Assembly: GCF_016863275.1 (NCBI RefSeq)
Contig: NZ_BOOO01000016.1
Span: forward strand, 62,001 to 126,000
DNA length: 64,000 bases
From: Planotetraspora mira
Lineage (GTDB): Bacteria > Actinomycetota > Actinomycetes > Streptosporangiales > Streptosporangiaceae
Reading direction: 5' to 3'
In this document: piece after piece, positions 1 to 7,450 of the stretch
Position numbering within the stretch: position 1 is the first letter of the stretch
How the letters are laid out: the number at the start of each line of letters is the position of its first letter
Notes under the pieces: model-generated
Told to the model about the DNA's origin: nothing
Seen by the model: only the letters and a program-made list of their open reading frames with translations
Databases searched by the model: none
Translations under genes and position numbers: made by a program

Positions 1-21
1 GAGGCTGAGGCCGAGGACTGA
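1..21 (+). CDS. Possible 3' end of a truncated gene
   Basis: The first seven codons in frame 1 read Glu-Ala-Glu-Ala-Glu-Asp-stop, an acidic tail typical of actinobacterial proteins. The rest of the gene would lie outside the window, so no function can be assigned. The run is too short to exclude chance. Confidence 0.25.
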   Translation, partial: EAEAED

Positions 22-116
22 TACAGGCCCATCGCGTCCTGATCCAGGTCTGAGAGGTGCGGGTGCGTGCTCGCCACGGCTTCATCCGGGGCGGGAGTCG
101 CTCAGCCGAGAATGCC

Positions 117-165
117 GTGCTCGCTGACATCGCGGTTCCAGGAATCACGGTCACTGAGCGAGCAC
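117..165. repeat. 9-bp inverted repeat upstream of first secreted-protein gene
   Basis: The arms GTGCTCGCT (117-125) and AGCGAGCAC (157-165) are perfect reverse complements separated by 31 nt. The repeat lies about 85 nt before the 249 start. It could be an operator or a weak hairpin, and nothing here decides which. I see nothing else in 22-248. Confidence 0.3.
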
Positions 166-248
166 AGGCATCTCCCTGACGTCCGCGCACCATGACGCCC
201 CTCGGGGCGCAGCAATGGGTCAGGCAATCACACGAAAGGGAAAGAGAT

Positions 249-653
249 ATGTCCAAGATCGCCAACCTCGTCGGGATCCTCGCCGTCAGCACCGCGCTGA
301 CCGGTGGGGCCGTCGCGCTCGGCACCGCTGTCACCAGCACGTCCGCGAGCGCCACCACCATCACGGGCTGCGGCGGCGGCGGCTGCGGCGGCTCCGGCTG
401 GGGCCGCGGGCACCGCAACCACAACCGCAACTGGAACAAGAACCGCGAGTGGCAGCACGCGCGTGAGCACCAGCACCAGCGTCAGCACCTGCTGCGTGAC
501 TTCTCGCTGATCATCACCCCTTTCCAGAAGTCGGACAACCAGGCCATCCCGCAGCAGAAGCAGGACACCGACTCCAAGTCCAAGGCGGAGGCGGAGGGGT
601 ACGGCAGGACGCCCGCTCCGGTCGTCACCGTGACGGTCACCGCCACTCCGTAA
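249..653 (+). CDS. Small secreted Gly/His/Asn-rich protein (paralogue 1)
   Basis: A 134-residue protein with a Sec-type signal peptide: basic start, hydrophobic core around residues 6-28 and an Ala-Ser-Ala cleavage site near residue 35. The mature part starts Gly/Cys-rich (GCGGGGCGG), continues through a tract of Asn, Arg, His and Gln (residues 50-80), and ends in a charged Lys/Glu stretch and a Val-Thr repeat. The start at 249 is preceded by the purine-rich GAAAGGGAAAGAG. The signal-peptide core is nearly identical to those at 1330 and 2211, so the three are paralogues, but this gene lacks their long shared leader. No enzyme family is recognised. A surface or matrix role is a guess. Confidence 0.75.
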   Translation: MSKIANLVGILAVSTALTGGAVALGTAVTSTSASATTITGCGGGGCGGSGWGRGHRNHNRNWNKNREWQHAREHQHQRQHLLRDFSLIITPFQKSDNQAIPQQKQDTDSKSKAEAEGYGRTPAPVVTVTVTATP

Positions 654-888
654 CCCGTTTGTCCGACGCACATCCAGTAGTCAGTCAGTCCCGCGCCGGC
701 GGGGACATCGCGGTTCTGCTGAACCTCGGCCGGCCGGTGAAAACGAAAACCAGGAGAGGACACGACGGCCGGCACGGCCGTACGTGACCGCATGGATCTG
801 GAACCGCAATCCAGGTGCCTTCTGTCCGCAACGCCTTCCTGGCCGTGTCATACGGCCCAGGGAGTGCATTCCATATCCGACACCGAGC
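654..888. other. Intergenic stretch, no gene seen
   Basis: Downstream of the first secreted-protein gene. Reading frames here are short and without family resemblance. A 13-base string (GACATCGCGGTTC) at 703-715 also occurs at 126-138, before the gene. Nothing else is recognised before the terminator hairpin. Confidence 0.4.
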
Positions 889-920
889 GAGGGCTCCGCG
901 GCATCGTCCGCGGAGCCCTC
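889..920 (+). terminator. Hairpin terminator of secreted-protein gene 1
   Basis: A perfect 13-bp stem (889-901 with 908-920) and a 6-nt loop, followed by a C/T-rich rather than T-only tract. The arm begins GAGGGCTCCG, the same sequence that builds the terminators after the two paralogues. It lies 235 nt after the stop, which is far for a terminator. Confidence 0.6.
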
Positions 921-927
921 CTCCATT

Positions 928-1058
928 TCTCCGCCGCGCCCGTTCCCCCGGCCCTCATCTTCTCCGCCGCGCCCGTTCCCCCGGCCCTAATCTTCTCCGC
1001 CGCGACCGTCCCCCGGCCCTCATCTTCTCCGTCGCACCCGCTCGCGCGGGCCTCGCCT
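928..1058. repeat. 33-bp tandem repeat, three full copies plus a decayed fourth
   Basis: Copies start at 928, 961, 994 and 1026. Each begins TCTCCGCCGCG and carries CCCCCGGCCCT(C/A)ATCT at its end. Copies 1 and 2 differ by one base, copy 3 has a one-base deletion and copy 4 is degenerate. There are no unique spacers, so it is not a CRISPR array. It is probably slippage or unequal-exchange DNA between transcription units. Confidence 0.7.
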
Positions 1059-1110
1059 TCTTCCCCTGCGCCCGCTCCGTCGGCCCCCATCCCACCTGTC
1101 ATCGCGATCC

Positions 1111-1329
1111 GAATCGGACATATAAGACATATCCACCGCTATTAGTCTAAGACCGTTCACAGCTAGCCAATAAGCACTTAAAAGCACCAGAACGTCGTTT
1201 GTAGGGTGCCAATGCTGGAAATCTAGACAGCGCAGGACGATAGCCTCTTAGGGGGCTGTCAGCGACATTCATTCTCGTTTCAGAAATTGTCGCGATTAGG
1301 GCAACCGATCCTTTCAAGGGGGACACCCA
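1111..1329 (+). promoter_or_regulatory. Structured low-GC leader of secreted-protein gene 2
   Basis: About 219 nt, clearly poorer in G+C than its surroundings, related along its length to 1989-2210 before the third paralogue. Hairpin A (1239-1260) pairs GATAG with CTGTC around a TTAGGGG-containing loop. Hairpin B (1262-1293) pairs GCGACA with TGTCGC. A short hairpin CCTTTCAAGG (1310-1319) could cover the ribosome-binding site AAGGGGG. The matching leader keeps hairpin B with different bases, which supports RNA structure. The ligand or regulator is unknown, and no known riboswitch consensus is recognised. Confidence 0.55.
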
Positions 1330-1557
1330 ATGCCCAAGCTCAAGAACGTCATGGCCGGTCTTGCCATCAGCACGGCGCTCGCCGGCGGTGCCATCGCTAT
1401 GGGCGCCACCTCCGCGAGCGCCGCCACCACCGGCTGGGACCACGAGAACCGCTTCCAGGACGAGGACTGCACCAACTTCACCGTCGGTGCCAACAACGCC
1501 TTCGTCCACTTCTCGGAGTTCGACAAGGACTGCAAGCGGTTCCACTGGGGTCGCTAG
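1330..1557 (+). CDS. Small secreted protein with two conserved-looking cysteines (paralogue 2)
   Basis: A 75-residue precursor starting MPKLKNVMAGLAIST, with signal peptidase cleavage likely after Ala-Ser-Ala at residue 31. The mature 44-residue peptide has two cysteines in similar acidic contexts (DEDCTNF and DKDCKRF), which could form a disulfide, and ends in FHWGR. The start is fixed by the AAGGGGG ribosome-binding site 9 nt upstream. It is a monocistronic unit with its own leader and terminator. It shares the signal peptide and leader with the gene at 2211, while the mature parts are unrelated in sequence, suggesting fast-evolving secreted peptides. Function unknown. Confidence 0.75.
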   Translation: MPKLKNVMAGLAISTALAGGAIAMGATSASAATTGWDHENRFQDEDCTNFTVGANNAFVHFSEFDKDCKRFHWGR

Positions 1558-1741
1558 ACCGAGCGCGTTTCGGAGCGGGCTTCGGCGACGGGACTGACGA
1601 GCCGGTGAGCGGCACACCCCTGTTCGCCCGGATAATTTGATATCCACTCATGTATAGCGGTGAAACGACGGCCTCACTGACGCGGCCTCGCGGAACGGCT
1701 TTCAATCGAATATCCGAGCTCGATCTCAGGCACACACAGAG

Positions 1742-1786
1742 GCGAGGGCTCCGGTGGATGACCAATCCATCGGAGCCCTCGCTTTT
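1742..1786 (+). terminator. Rho-independent terminator of secreted-protein gene 2
   Basis: A stem of up to 18 bp (1742-1759 with 1765-1782) closing a short loop, followed directly by TTTT. The lower stem again contains GAGGGCTCCG. This is the most canonical terminator of the three in the cluster. Confidence 0.8.
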
Positions 1787-1988
1787 CGCGCGTCCGGCTC
1801 CTCCGGAAAGCCCGCCCGCCGCTCAGGACGGGCCAGGCGGACAGAGAAGCCGCTCAGGTCCTGGAATGCCATGAGAGCTGCACCGATGCCCCAGCGAGCC
1901 ACTCAGGCCCGCGCACCGTTTCACCTGTCTCCCACCTCCACGCACCCAGGGGGACGGTACAGGCGGAGCCCATTCAGCCGGCTTCGCC
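1787..1988. other. Intergenic stretch, no gene seen
   Basis: Between the terminator of the second paralogue and the leader of the third. GC-rich; reading frames are short and not family-like. Confidence 0.4.
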
Positions 1989-2210
1989 GAATCGGACATA
2001 TCATGACAAAAACGTCATTAATGGTCTATGCTCGGTTATAAAGAGACAATAAGCAATCAAAAGCGCACGATCGTCGTTTGTGACCCGACTCTTCCGGCAA
2101 TTAACTCAGCGCGGGAAAGATAGTCCATTAGGGGCTATCGGGTGCATTTTCTCTTTCATTGAAAAATGCGCCGATTAAGGGCAATCGAATCCTTTCAAGG
2201 GGGACACGCA
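1989..2210 (+). promoter_or_regulatory. Structured low-GC leader of secreted-protein gene 3
   Basis: Begins with GAATCGGACATAT, as does the leader at 1111, and keeps the same total length (222 nt). Hairpin A is at 2119-2139 (GATAG with CTATC, one bulged T). Hairpin B is at 2144-2169 (GCATTTTC with GAAAAATGC), at the same place as hairpin B of gene 2 but with almost entirely different bases. The SD-proximal hairpin CCTTTCAAGG is at 2191-2200. The blocks CAATAAGCA, CGTCGTTTGT and TCCTTTCAAGGGGGACAC are shared with the other leader. Confidence 0.55.
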
Positions 2211-2522
2211 ATGCCCAAGTACAAGAACGTCATCGCAGGGCTCGCGATCAGCACGGCGCTGACCGGTGGGGCCGTCGCGCTCGGCGCTGCCACCACCACC
2301 ACGACCGCCAGCGCGGCCACTGTCTCCAGCTGGGGCGGCGGCGGCGGCTGCGGCGGCGGCTTCTGGCGCAGCAGCCACCGCCGCTGCGGTGGCGGCGGCT
2401 GCCACCGCGGCTGGTCGCGTGGCTGCCACAACCGGTTCCGCTCCACCTGGCGCAACAACGAGCACCGCCAGCTGAACAACATCAACGTTCGCAACTCGGA
2501 CGCCGACGTCGTCGTCGGCTGA
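2211..2522 (+). CDS. Small secreted Gly/Cys/Arg-rich protein (paralogue 3)
   Basis: A 103-residue precursor starting MPKYKNVIAGLAIST. The signal peptide ends near residue 35 (Ala-Ser-Ala) after a Thr-rich stretch. The mature part carries four cysteines among Gly and Arg/His (CGGGF, RRCGGGGC, SRGC), then an Asn-rich tail. The start at 2211 has AAGGGGG 9 nt upstream; an in-frame start 45 nt earlier would lie inside the conserved leader and is unlikely. Cysteine and histidine density would allow metal binding, but this is inference. Function unknown. Confidence 0.75.
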   Translation: MPKYKNVIAGLAISTALTGGAVALGAATTTTTASAATVSSWGGGGGCGGGFWRSSHRRCGGGGCHRGWSRGCHNRFRSTWRNNEHRQLNNINVRNSDADVVVG

Positions 2523-2677
2523 CCGCGCAGCCCGTCGCGATGAGCTCCGCGCCCCGAACTGAGGAGTGGGGAGACCGGAGTGCCCGGAGACACGGGCACC
2601 AGGCCTCATGACGCATCGACCTTTCATGGGCCGCCCCTCAGCGGAAACTGGAGCCCGTTCTCCAGGGGCGTAGAGGC

Positions 2678-2712
2678 GAGGGCTCCGGTGGATCACTTCC
2701 ACCGGAGCCCTC
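2678..2712. terminator. Hairpin between secreted-protein gene 3 and ku
   Basis: A perfect 15-bp stem (2678-2692 with 2698-2712), loop TCACT, containing the same GAGGGCTCCG arm as the other two terminators. There is no T-tract on the plus strand. It sits between convergent genes and may act in both directions. Confidence 0.6.
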
Positions 2713-2759
2713 ACAGCGAGACATCACAGACGGACATGACGACGAGACATCAGAGCGGC

Positions 2760-3653
2760 TCAAGCCGATCGGCGGGTCCTCCGCTTCGCGGGCGCCTTCT
2801 CCTCCGCCTTCTCCGCGGCTTTCTCCTCCGCCTTCCCCGACGCCTTCCTCTTGGCGGCGGGCGCCTCCCGGCCTCCCTCCCGCTCCTTCTTCGCGGCCTC
2901 GACGCTGGCGCGCAGCGCGGCCATCAGGTCGACGGCGGGCCCCGTCTCGGACGGAACCTCTGCGGCGACGACCTCCTTGCCCTCGATCTTGGCCTCGATG
3001 ACCTGCTGGAGCGCCTCGCGATAGGCGTCCCGATACTCACCCGGGTCGAAGTCGGCGACCATGGTCTCGATCAGGGACTCGGCCATCTTGAGCTCCTGAG
3101 GCCGGATGTCGACGTCCTCCTCCAGGAACGGGAACTCGACCTCTCGCACCTCGTCCGGCCAGAGCATCGTCTCCAGCACGAAGATGCCGTCACGGACCCG
3201 GAGCGTCGCGAGCGCCTCCCGCTGACGCAGCGCCACCTTCACGATCGCCACCTGGCCGGACCGCTCCAGGGCGTCGCGCAGCAACACGTACGGCTTGGCC
3301 CCCTGGGCGTCGGGCTCGAGGTAGTAGGACTTGGCGAAGTAGATGGGGTCGATCTGGTCGGCGGGGCTGAACTGCAGGACGTCGATCCGCCGCGAGGTGG
3401 TCAGCGGCAGGTCGGCGAAGTCCTCGTCGGTCAGCACCACGATCTCGCCCGTGGCCAGTTCGTATCCCTTGGCGATGTCGGCGTACGGCACCTCCTCGCC
3501 GTCCACGGTGCAGACCCGCCGGTACTTGATGCGCCCGCCGTCCGTCCGATGCACCTGGTGGAAGGTGACGTCCTTCTGCTCGGTCGCCGAGTACAACTTC
3601 ACTGGGATGGTGACCAGTCCGAACGAGATGGCGCCTTTCCAGATGCTGCGCAT
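2760..3653 (-). CDS. ku: Ku, DNA double-strand-break end-binding protein
   Basis: A 297-residue bacterial Ku homodimer subunit. It begins with the family hallmark MRSIWKGAISFGLV and continues through the Ku core (SRRIDVLQF, IDPIYFAKSYYLEP). Residues beyond about 250 form a Lys/Ala/Glu-rich basic tail (KRKASGK, PAKRRTRRS), common in actinobacterial Ku and thought to contact DNA. The start at 3653 is chosen from the family N-terminus; a 16-residue extension upstream does not look Ku-like. It is divergent from the ligase gene with only 77 nt between. It binds broken DNA ends and recruits the ligase and polymerase encoded alongside. Confidence 0.95.
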   Translation of the reverse strand: MRSIWKGAISFGLVTIPVKLYSATEQKDVTFHQVHRTDGGRIKYRRVCTVDGEEVPYADIAKGYELATGEIVVLTDEDFADLPLTTSRRIDVLQFSPADQIDPIYFAKSYYLEPDAQGAKPYVLLRDALERSGQVAIVKVALRQREALATLRVRDGIFVLETMLWPDEVREVEFPFLEEDVDIRPQELKMAESLIETMVADFDPGEYRDAYREALQQVIEAKIEGKEVVAAEVPSETGPAVDLMAALRASVEAAKKEREGGREAPAAKRKASGKAEEKAAEKAEEKAPAKRRTRRSA

Positions 3654-3730
3654 AACCACATTCTCGTCTCTGTGTTCGAATACCACCATGGGGGGATTCA
3701 AGGGACTTACCTCATGGGCAGGTACCCACT

Positions 3731-4693
3731 ATGGCAATGCCGTATCCGGTCGAGCCCATGCTCGCGGTCGCCGGCGACCTCCCCCTCGATCGTTCCGCGT
3801 ACGCCCTGGAGGTGAAGTGGGACGGCATCCGGGCGATCGTCTACGTCGACGGCGGTGTCCGTGCCACCGGCCGAAAGGGCACCGACTGCACCTCCCGCTA
3901 CCCCGAGATCGCGCGGGTCGTCGCCCCCCTGGCGGGCCGAAGCGCCGTACTCGACGGCGAGGTCGTCGCCTTCGACGCCCTCGGACGGCCCAGCTTCGAG
4001 CTGCTCCAGCGGCGCATGCACGTGGCCGACCCCGCGGCCGCCGGGCTCCTCAGCCTCGTGCCCGTCACCTACATGCCCTTCGACCTGCTCTATCTGGACG
4101 GCCACGCGCTGTTCGACCTGCCCTACCGTGACCGCAGGGAACTGCTGGACACGCTCGGGCTGGAGGCCCCGCCGTACCTTCCCTGCGACCCCGACGTGCT
4201 GGAGGCCACCCGCCTGCAGGGGCTCGAAGGCGTCGTGGCCAAGCGGCTCGACTCGCCGTACCGGCCGGGGCGGCGGACGGACTGGTGGGTGAAGGTCAAG
4301 AACCTCGACACCGCGGACGTCGTGATCGGCGGCTGGCGCCCCGGCAAGGGCCGCCGCGCGGGCGGCGTCGGCTCGCTGCTCCTCGGCATGTACGGAGGAC
4401 CGGCGCCGGGGCCCTCGGAGTTCCTGTTCGTCGGCCATGTCGGCACCGGGTTCACCGATGCGATGCTGGATGACGTGCATCAGCTGCTGACACCCCTCGA
4501 AATCAGGCAGAGCGCCTTCTCCGCGCTGCTTCCGCGGGAGATCAGCAGGGACGCACACTGGGTCAGGCCCGAGCTCGTCGGCGAGGTCGCCTTCACGATG
4601 TGGACGCACGAGGGGCGCCTGCGCCACCCCGTGTGGCGCGGCATCAGGGCGGACAAGGTGCCCGCGGACGTACGGCGAGAGGAGCAGGGGTGA
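3731..4693 (+). CDS. ATP-dependent DNA ligase, LigD ligase-domain type
   Basis: A 320-residue ligase. Motif I is EVKWDGIR with the adenylated lysine at about residue 29; VLDGEVVAFD, GVVAKRLDSPYRPG and WVKVKN give motifs III to V, and an OB-fold domain follows from about residue 200. It seals nicks and ends in NHEJ. In mycobacteria this domain is fused to a polymerase and a phosphoesterase in LigD; here it is a separate protein. Its stop overlaps the GTG start of the polymerase gene (GTGA at 4690-4693), implying translational coupling. No phosphoesterase domain is present. The start may be 3731 or the Met codon 6 nt later. Confidence 0.92.
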   Translation: MAMPYPVEPMLAVAGDLPLDRSAYALEVKWDGIRAIVYVDGGVRATGRKGTDCTSRYPEIARVVAPLAGRSAVLDGEVVAFDALGRPSFELLQRRMHVADPAAAGLLSLVPVTYMPFDLLYLDGHALFDLPYRDRRELLDTLGLEAPPYLPCDPDVLEATRLQGLEGVVAKRLDSPYRPGRRTDWWVKVKNLDTADVVIGGWRPGKGRRAGGVGSLLLGMYGGPAPGPSEFLFVGHVGTGFTDAMLDDVHQLLTPLEIRQSAFSALLPREISRDAHWVRPELVGEVAFTMWTHEGRLRHPVWRGIRADKVPADVRREEQG

Positions 4694-5577
4694 CGGAGAA
4701 GGTGCTGGTGCGGGTCGACGGCCGGGAGCTTTCCCTGAGCAACCTGACCAAGGTCCTCTATCCCGCAGGCGGCTTCACCAAGGCCGAGGTCATCGACTAC
4801 TACACCCGGATCGCCCCGGTCATGCTCCCTCGTCTCCGCGGCCGGCCCCTGACCGTGAAGCGTTTCCCCAACGGAGTCGAGCGCCAGTCGTTCTTCGAGA
4901 AGAACGCCCCCGCGCACACCCCGAAGTGGGTCCGCAAGGTCACGCTTCCCGTGCCGGGCAGCACGATGAACCGCGAGAAGATCGACTTCGCGGTCGTCGA
5001 CGATCTGCCGACGCTGGTCTACTACGCGAACCTCGCGGCCATCGAGTTCCACGTCCCGATGTGGCGGGTGGGCGGAGACGGAGATCCGCTGCCACCTGAC
5101 ACTCTCGTGTTCGATCTCGACCCCGGGGCCCCGGCCACGATCGTCGAGTGCTGCCGGGTCGCCGTCCTGCTCCGCGACGAACTCGAGCGGGACGGCCTGG
5201 AATGTCTCCCCAAGACCAGTGGGAACAAGGGCATGCAGCTCTACGCACGCTGGGATCGCGGCCCGGGCACCGCCGACTACGCCAAGGCGCTCGCCCAACG
5301 CCTGGAGAGCGCCCACCCTCTGGTGACGAGCGTGATGGCCCGCAAGGTCCGCCCCGGCCGCGTATTCATCGACTGGAGCCAGAACAACCCGGCCAAGACC
5401 ACGGTGGCGCCCTACTCGATGCGCGCGAACCGCCTCCCCACCGTGTCGACGCCGCTCCTGTGGGACGAGGTCGAAAAGTGCGACGAGCCCGATCAGCTGA
5501 TGTTCACGGCCCCGGAGGTCCTGGCCCGGGTGGAGGAACACGGCGACCTGTTCGGGCCCTCCGGCTCCGCGCCGTAG
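4690..5577 (+). CDS. LigD-type primase-polymerase (NHEJ polymerase domain)
   Basis: A 295-residue archaeo-eukaryotic primase-superfamily polymerase, as in LigD polymerase domains. Visible motifs are LTKVLYP near the N-terminus, IEFHVPMW, the metal-binding FDLDPG, and VFIDWSQN with the third acidic residue. It fills gaps and adds nucleotides at broken ends. The GTG start overlaps the ligase stop by 4 nt. The upstream reading frame extension is the ligase in another frame. With ku and the ligase it makes a complete minimal NHEJ set. Confidence 0.93.
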   Translation: MTEKVLVRVDGRELSLSNLTKVLYPAGGFTKAEVIDYYTRIAPVMLPRLRGRPLTVKRFPNGVERQSFFEKNAPAHTPKWVRKVTLPVPGSTMNREKIDFAVVDDLPTLVYYANLAAIEFHVPMWRVGGDGDPLPPDTLVFDLDPGAPATIVECCRVAVLLRDELERDGLECLPKTSGNKGMQLYARWDRGPGTADYAKALAQRLESAHPLVTSVMARKVRPGRVFIDWSQNNPAKTTVAPYSMRANRLPTVSTPLLWDEVEKCDEPDQLMFTAPEVLARVEEHGDLFGPSGSAP

Positions 5578-5622
5578 TGTGGGAGCTGTCGCAGCAGGCC
5601 CCTCGAACGAGAGGACGTGCAC

Positions 5623-5823
5623 ATGTCCGAGATGGACTCGCTCGACGACGTCGCCGAGCTCTCGATCGAGGCTCCGGAAGCGGACGCCGTGGAGCAGCAC
5701 CAGTTGGCCCGGTCGTCCGGGGACGACCGCTGGCCCGAGCACGTCCCGTTCGACGCCGACCCCGCGGACGTCGCGGAACAGGAGCGCACGGTGGACGTCG
5801 GCGACGATGAGGAATATCGCTGA
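5623..5823 (+). CDS. Conserved small acidic protein
   Basis: A 66-residue, strongly acidic protein. ATG 5623 has CGAGAGGA 8 nt upstream; a GTG two codons earlier is too close to that site. Two related motifs occur, EADAVEQ and PADVAEQ, each at the end of an Asp/Pro-rich segment, suggesting an internal duplication. No transmembrane segment or signal peptide. It resembles short actinobacterial conserved hypotheticals; function unknown. Confidence 0.7.
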   Translation: MSEMDSLDDVAELSIEAPEADAVEQHQLARSSGDDRWPEHVPFDADPADVAEQERTVDVGDDEEYR

Positions 5824-5888
5824 CCTGGCCACCCGCCCCGTAGGATGGGACGCTGGGGCGGCGAGCCCCTCGTATCAAGGAGACTGCC

Positions 5889-6509
5889 GTGACCACACCC
5901 CCGGATGCCAAGCCCCGGGGCACCCGGCTGCCCCGCTTGGCCCGCCGCCGCCAGCTGTTGAGCGCCGCTCAGGAAGTCTTCGTGGAGAACGGCTACCACG
6001 CGGCCGCGATGGACGAGATCGCCGAGCGCGCCGGCGTCAGCAAGCCGGTCCTCTACCAGCACTTCCCGGGCAAGCTCGAGCTTTACCTCGCTCTGCTCGA
6101 CCTGCACGTCGACGACGTGGTGAGCCGCTGCCGGGACGCGCTGGCCTCCACCACCGACAACAAGCAGCGGGTGCAGGCGGCCATCGGGGCGTTCTTCGAC
6201 TTCGTCTCCAGCCAGGGTGAGGCCTTCCGGCTCGTCTTCGAGTCCGACCTGCGCAACGCCGCCCCGGTGCGCCAGCGCATCGAGCGCTCGCTGCGGGAGA
6301 GCGCCGAGGCGATCAGCCAGGTCATCCAGGAGGACACCGGCTGCTCCAGCGACGAGGCCCACCTGCTGGGCGTCGGCCTGGTCGGCATGGCCGAGGTCAG
6401 CGCCCGCTACTGGCTCACGAGCCAGGGCTCGATCCCCAAGGAGGCGGCCACCCAGCTGATGGCCCGTCTCGCCTGGCGCGGCATCAGCGGCTTCCCCCGC
6501 ACCGGCTGA
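5889..6509 (+). CDS. TetR-family transcriptional regulator
   Basis: A 206-residue one-component regulator. The N-terminal TetR HTH (about residues 20-65) shows LLSAAQEVFVENGYH followed by DEIAERAGVSKPVLYQHF. The C-terminal part is a ligand-binding helical domain. GTG start at 5889 with AAGGAG 6 nt upstream. It stands before the DUF3107 gene, a neighbourhood common in actinobacteria. The ligand and targets are unknown; with no divergent transporter there is no obvious regulated partner. Confidence 0.9.
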   Translation: MTTPPDAKPRGTRLPRLARRRQLLSAAQEVFVENGYHAAAMDEIAERAGVSKPVLYQHFPGKLELYLALLDLHVDDVVSRCRDALASTTDNKQRVQAAIGAFFDFVSSQGEAFRLVFESDLRNAAPVRQRIERSLRESAEAISQVIQEDTGCSSDEAHLLGVGLVGMAEVSARYWLTSQGSIPKEAATQLMARLAWRGISGFPRTG

Positions 6510-6604
6510 CGGCGAATTCCTGTTCGCTTGACGCGATCAAAGGGCTCGGCGCGCCGCGAGGCGACGACGATGGGTACCACAAGCCCTCTCGAAAGGGGAG
6601 CCCG

Positions 6605-6835
6605 ATGGAAATCAAGATCGGCGTACAGTCGGTGCACCGAGAGATCATTGTCGAGACCGACCTGTCGGCCGACCAGATCGAGGAGGAGCTCCGCAGGGCG
6701 CTCGCCGCGGACAAAGGCGTGTTCTCACTGACCGACACCAAGGGCCGCCGGGTGGTCGTCCCCGTCCAGTCGCTCGGATTCGTCGAGATCGGCGAAGACG
6801 AGACGCGGCCCGTCGGCTTCGGCGGAACCCTGTGA
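6605..6835 (+). CDS. DUF3107 family small protein
   Basis: A 76-residue protein beginning MEIKIGVQSVHREI and ending in FGGTL, matching the actinobacterial DUF3107 family over its whole length (ATP-binding annotations exist for the family, but no P-loop is visible). Ribosome-binding site GAAAGGGGAG lies 5-8 nt upstream. Role unknown. It follows the TetR gene in the same direction with a 95-nt gap. Confidence 0.85.
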   Translation: MEIKIGVQSVHREIIVETDLSADQIEEELRRALAADKGVFSLTDTKGRRVVVPVQSLGFVEIGEDETRPVGFGGTL

Positions 6836-6837
6836 CC

Positions 6838-6859
6838 CGTCGGCCCCCGGTGACCGACG
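6838..6859. terminator. Possible hairpin terminator between convergent genes
   Basis: Arms CGTCGG and CCGACG with a 10-nt loop, starting 2 nt after the DUF3107 stop. No T-tract follows. Weak, but well placed between convergent genes. Confidence 0.35.
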
Positions 6860-6886
6860 TAACCATTTGATCAGCGCGACGCGCGA

Positions 6887-7450
6887 CTAACGGCCCTCGG
6901 CATGGGCCGCCAGGCGGTCCAGGATGAGACTCCACCCCGCGGTGTAGCTGCCGGGATAGCGGCGGGCGAGGTCGGGCGAGAGGCGTTCCCAGCCACGGTG
7001 CTCCAGCTCCACACGGGTCAGTGCGGGGCCGAGCGCCAGGAATCGCAGCTCGACCTCGGTCACCGCCCCGTCGGGCGACAGCCGCCGCTCCGGCGCGCCG
7101 TGCTCGTAGCGGGTGGACTCCCAGGTCATGGCGAACCGTTCCGGCGGTTCCCAGGCCAGGACCTTCCCCCAGGAGCACTCCGTGCCGTCCGCGTCCGTCT
7201 CGTACACCCGGCCGCCGACGTGCCGCTCGACGGTGACGGAGACGACCTCGGCGGTCCCCAGCGAGTGGGACGACGTCGGCCACCACTGCCCGATCTCGCG
7301 GACGAAGACGTCGAAGACATGATCGCGATCGCTGCGGACCATGACGGACTTGTGAATCGGGGGGACGATCTCGGGCCCGGTTCCCTGCTCAGCTCCGGCC
7401 ATGACGGCATCCGCGCGGGCGGCGGGTGAGGTCGGCGCCGTGGGTTTCAC
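6887..7450 (-). CDS. SRPBCC / AHSA1-type domain protein
   Basis: A START/Bet v1-like protein of 187 residues from GTG 7450. The domain core runs from IHKSVMV and HVFDVF through GQWWP to the C-terminal helix GWSLILDRLAAH, typical of AHSA1-like proteins that bind hydrophobic ligands. The start is chosen because GTG overlaps the TGA of the preceding arsR remnant (GTGA) and has AGAGGCGG just upstream. An ATG at 7402 lacks a ribosome-binding site. arsR-AHSA1 pairs are common, which explains the remnant. The ligand is unknown. Confidence 0.8.
   Translation of the reverse strand: MKPTAPTSPAARADAVMAGAEQGTGPEIVPPIHKSVMVRSDRDHVFDVFVREIGQWWPTSSHSLGTAEVVSVTVERHVGGRVYETDADGTECSWGKVLAWEPPERFAMTWESTRYEHGAPERRLSPDGAVTEVELRFLALGPALTRVELEHRGWERLSPDLARRYPGSYTAGWSLILDRLAAHAEGR

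Noticed and set aside
928-1058. CRISPR array
   Set aside because: Repeats are contiguous with no unique spacers and no cas genes nearby.
1111-2210. Cyclic-di-AMP (ydaO-type) riboswitch in the leaders
   Set aside because: The conserved core motifs of that class are not visible; the leaders are best left as an unassigned structured RNA.
2580-3815. 411-codon plus-strand frame opposite ku
   Set aside because: Shadow of ku; no family resemblance and no start context.
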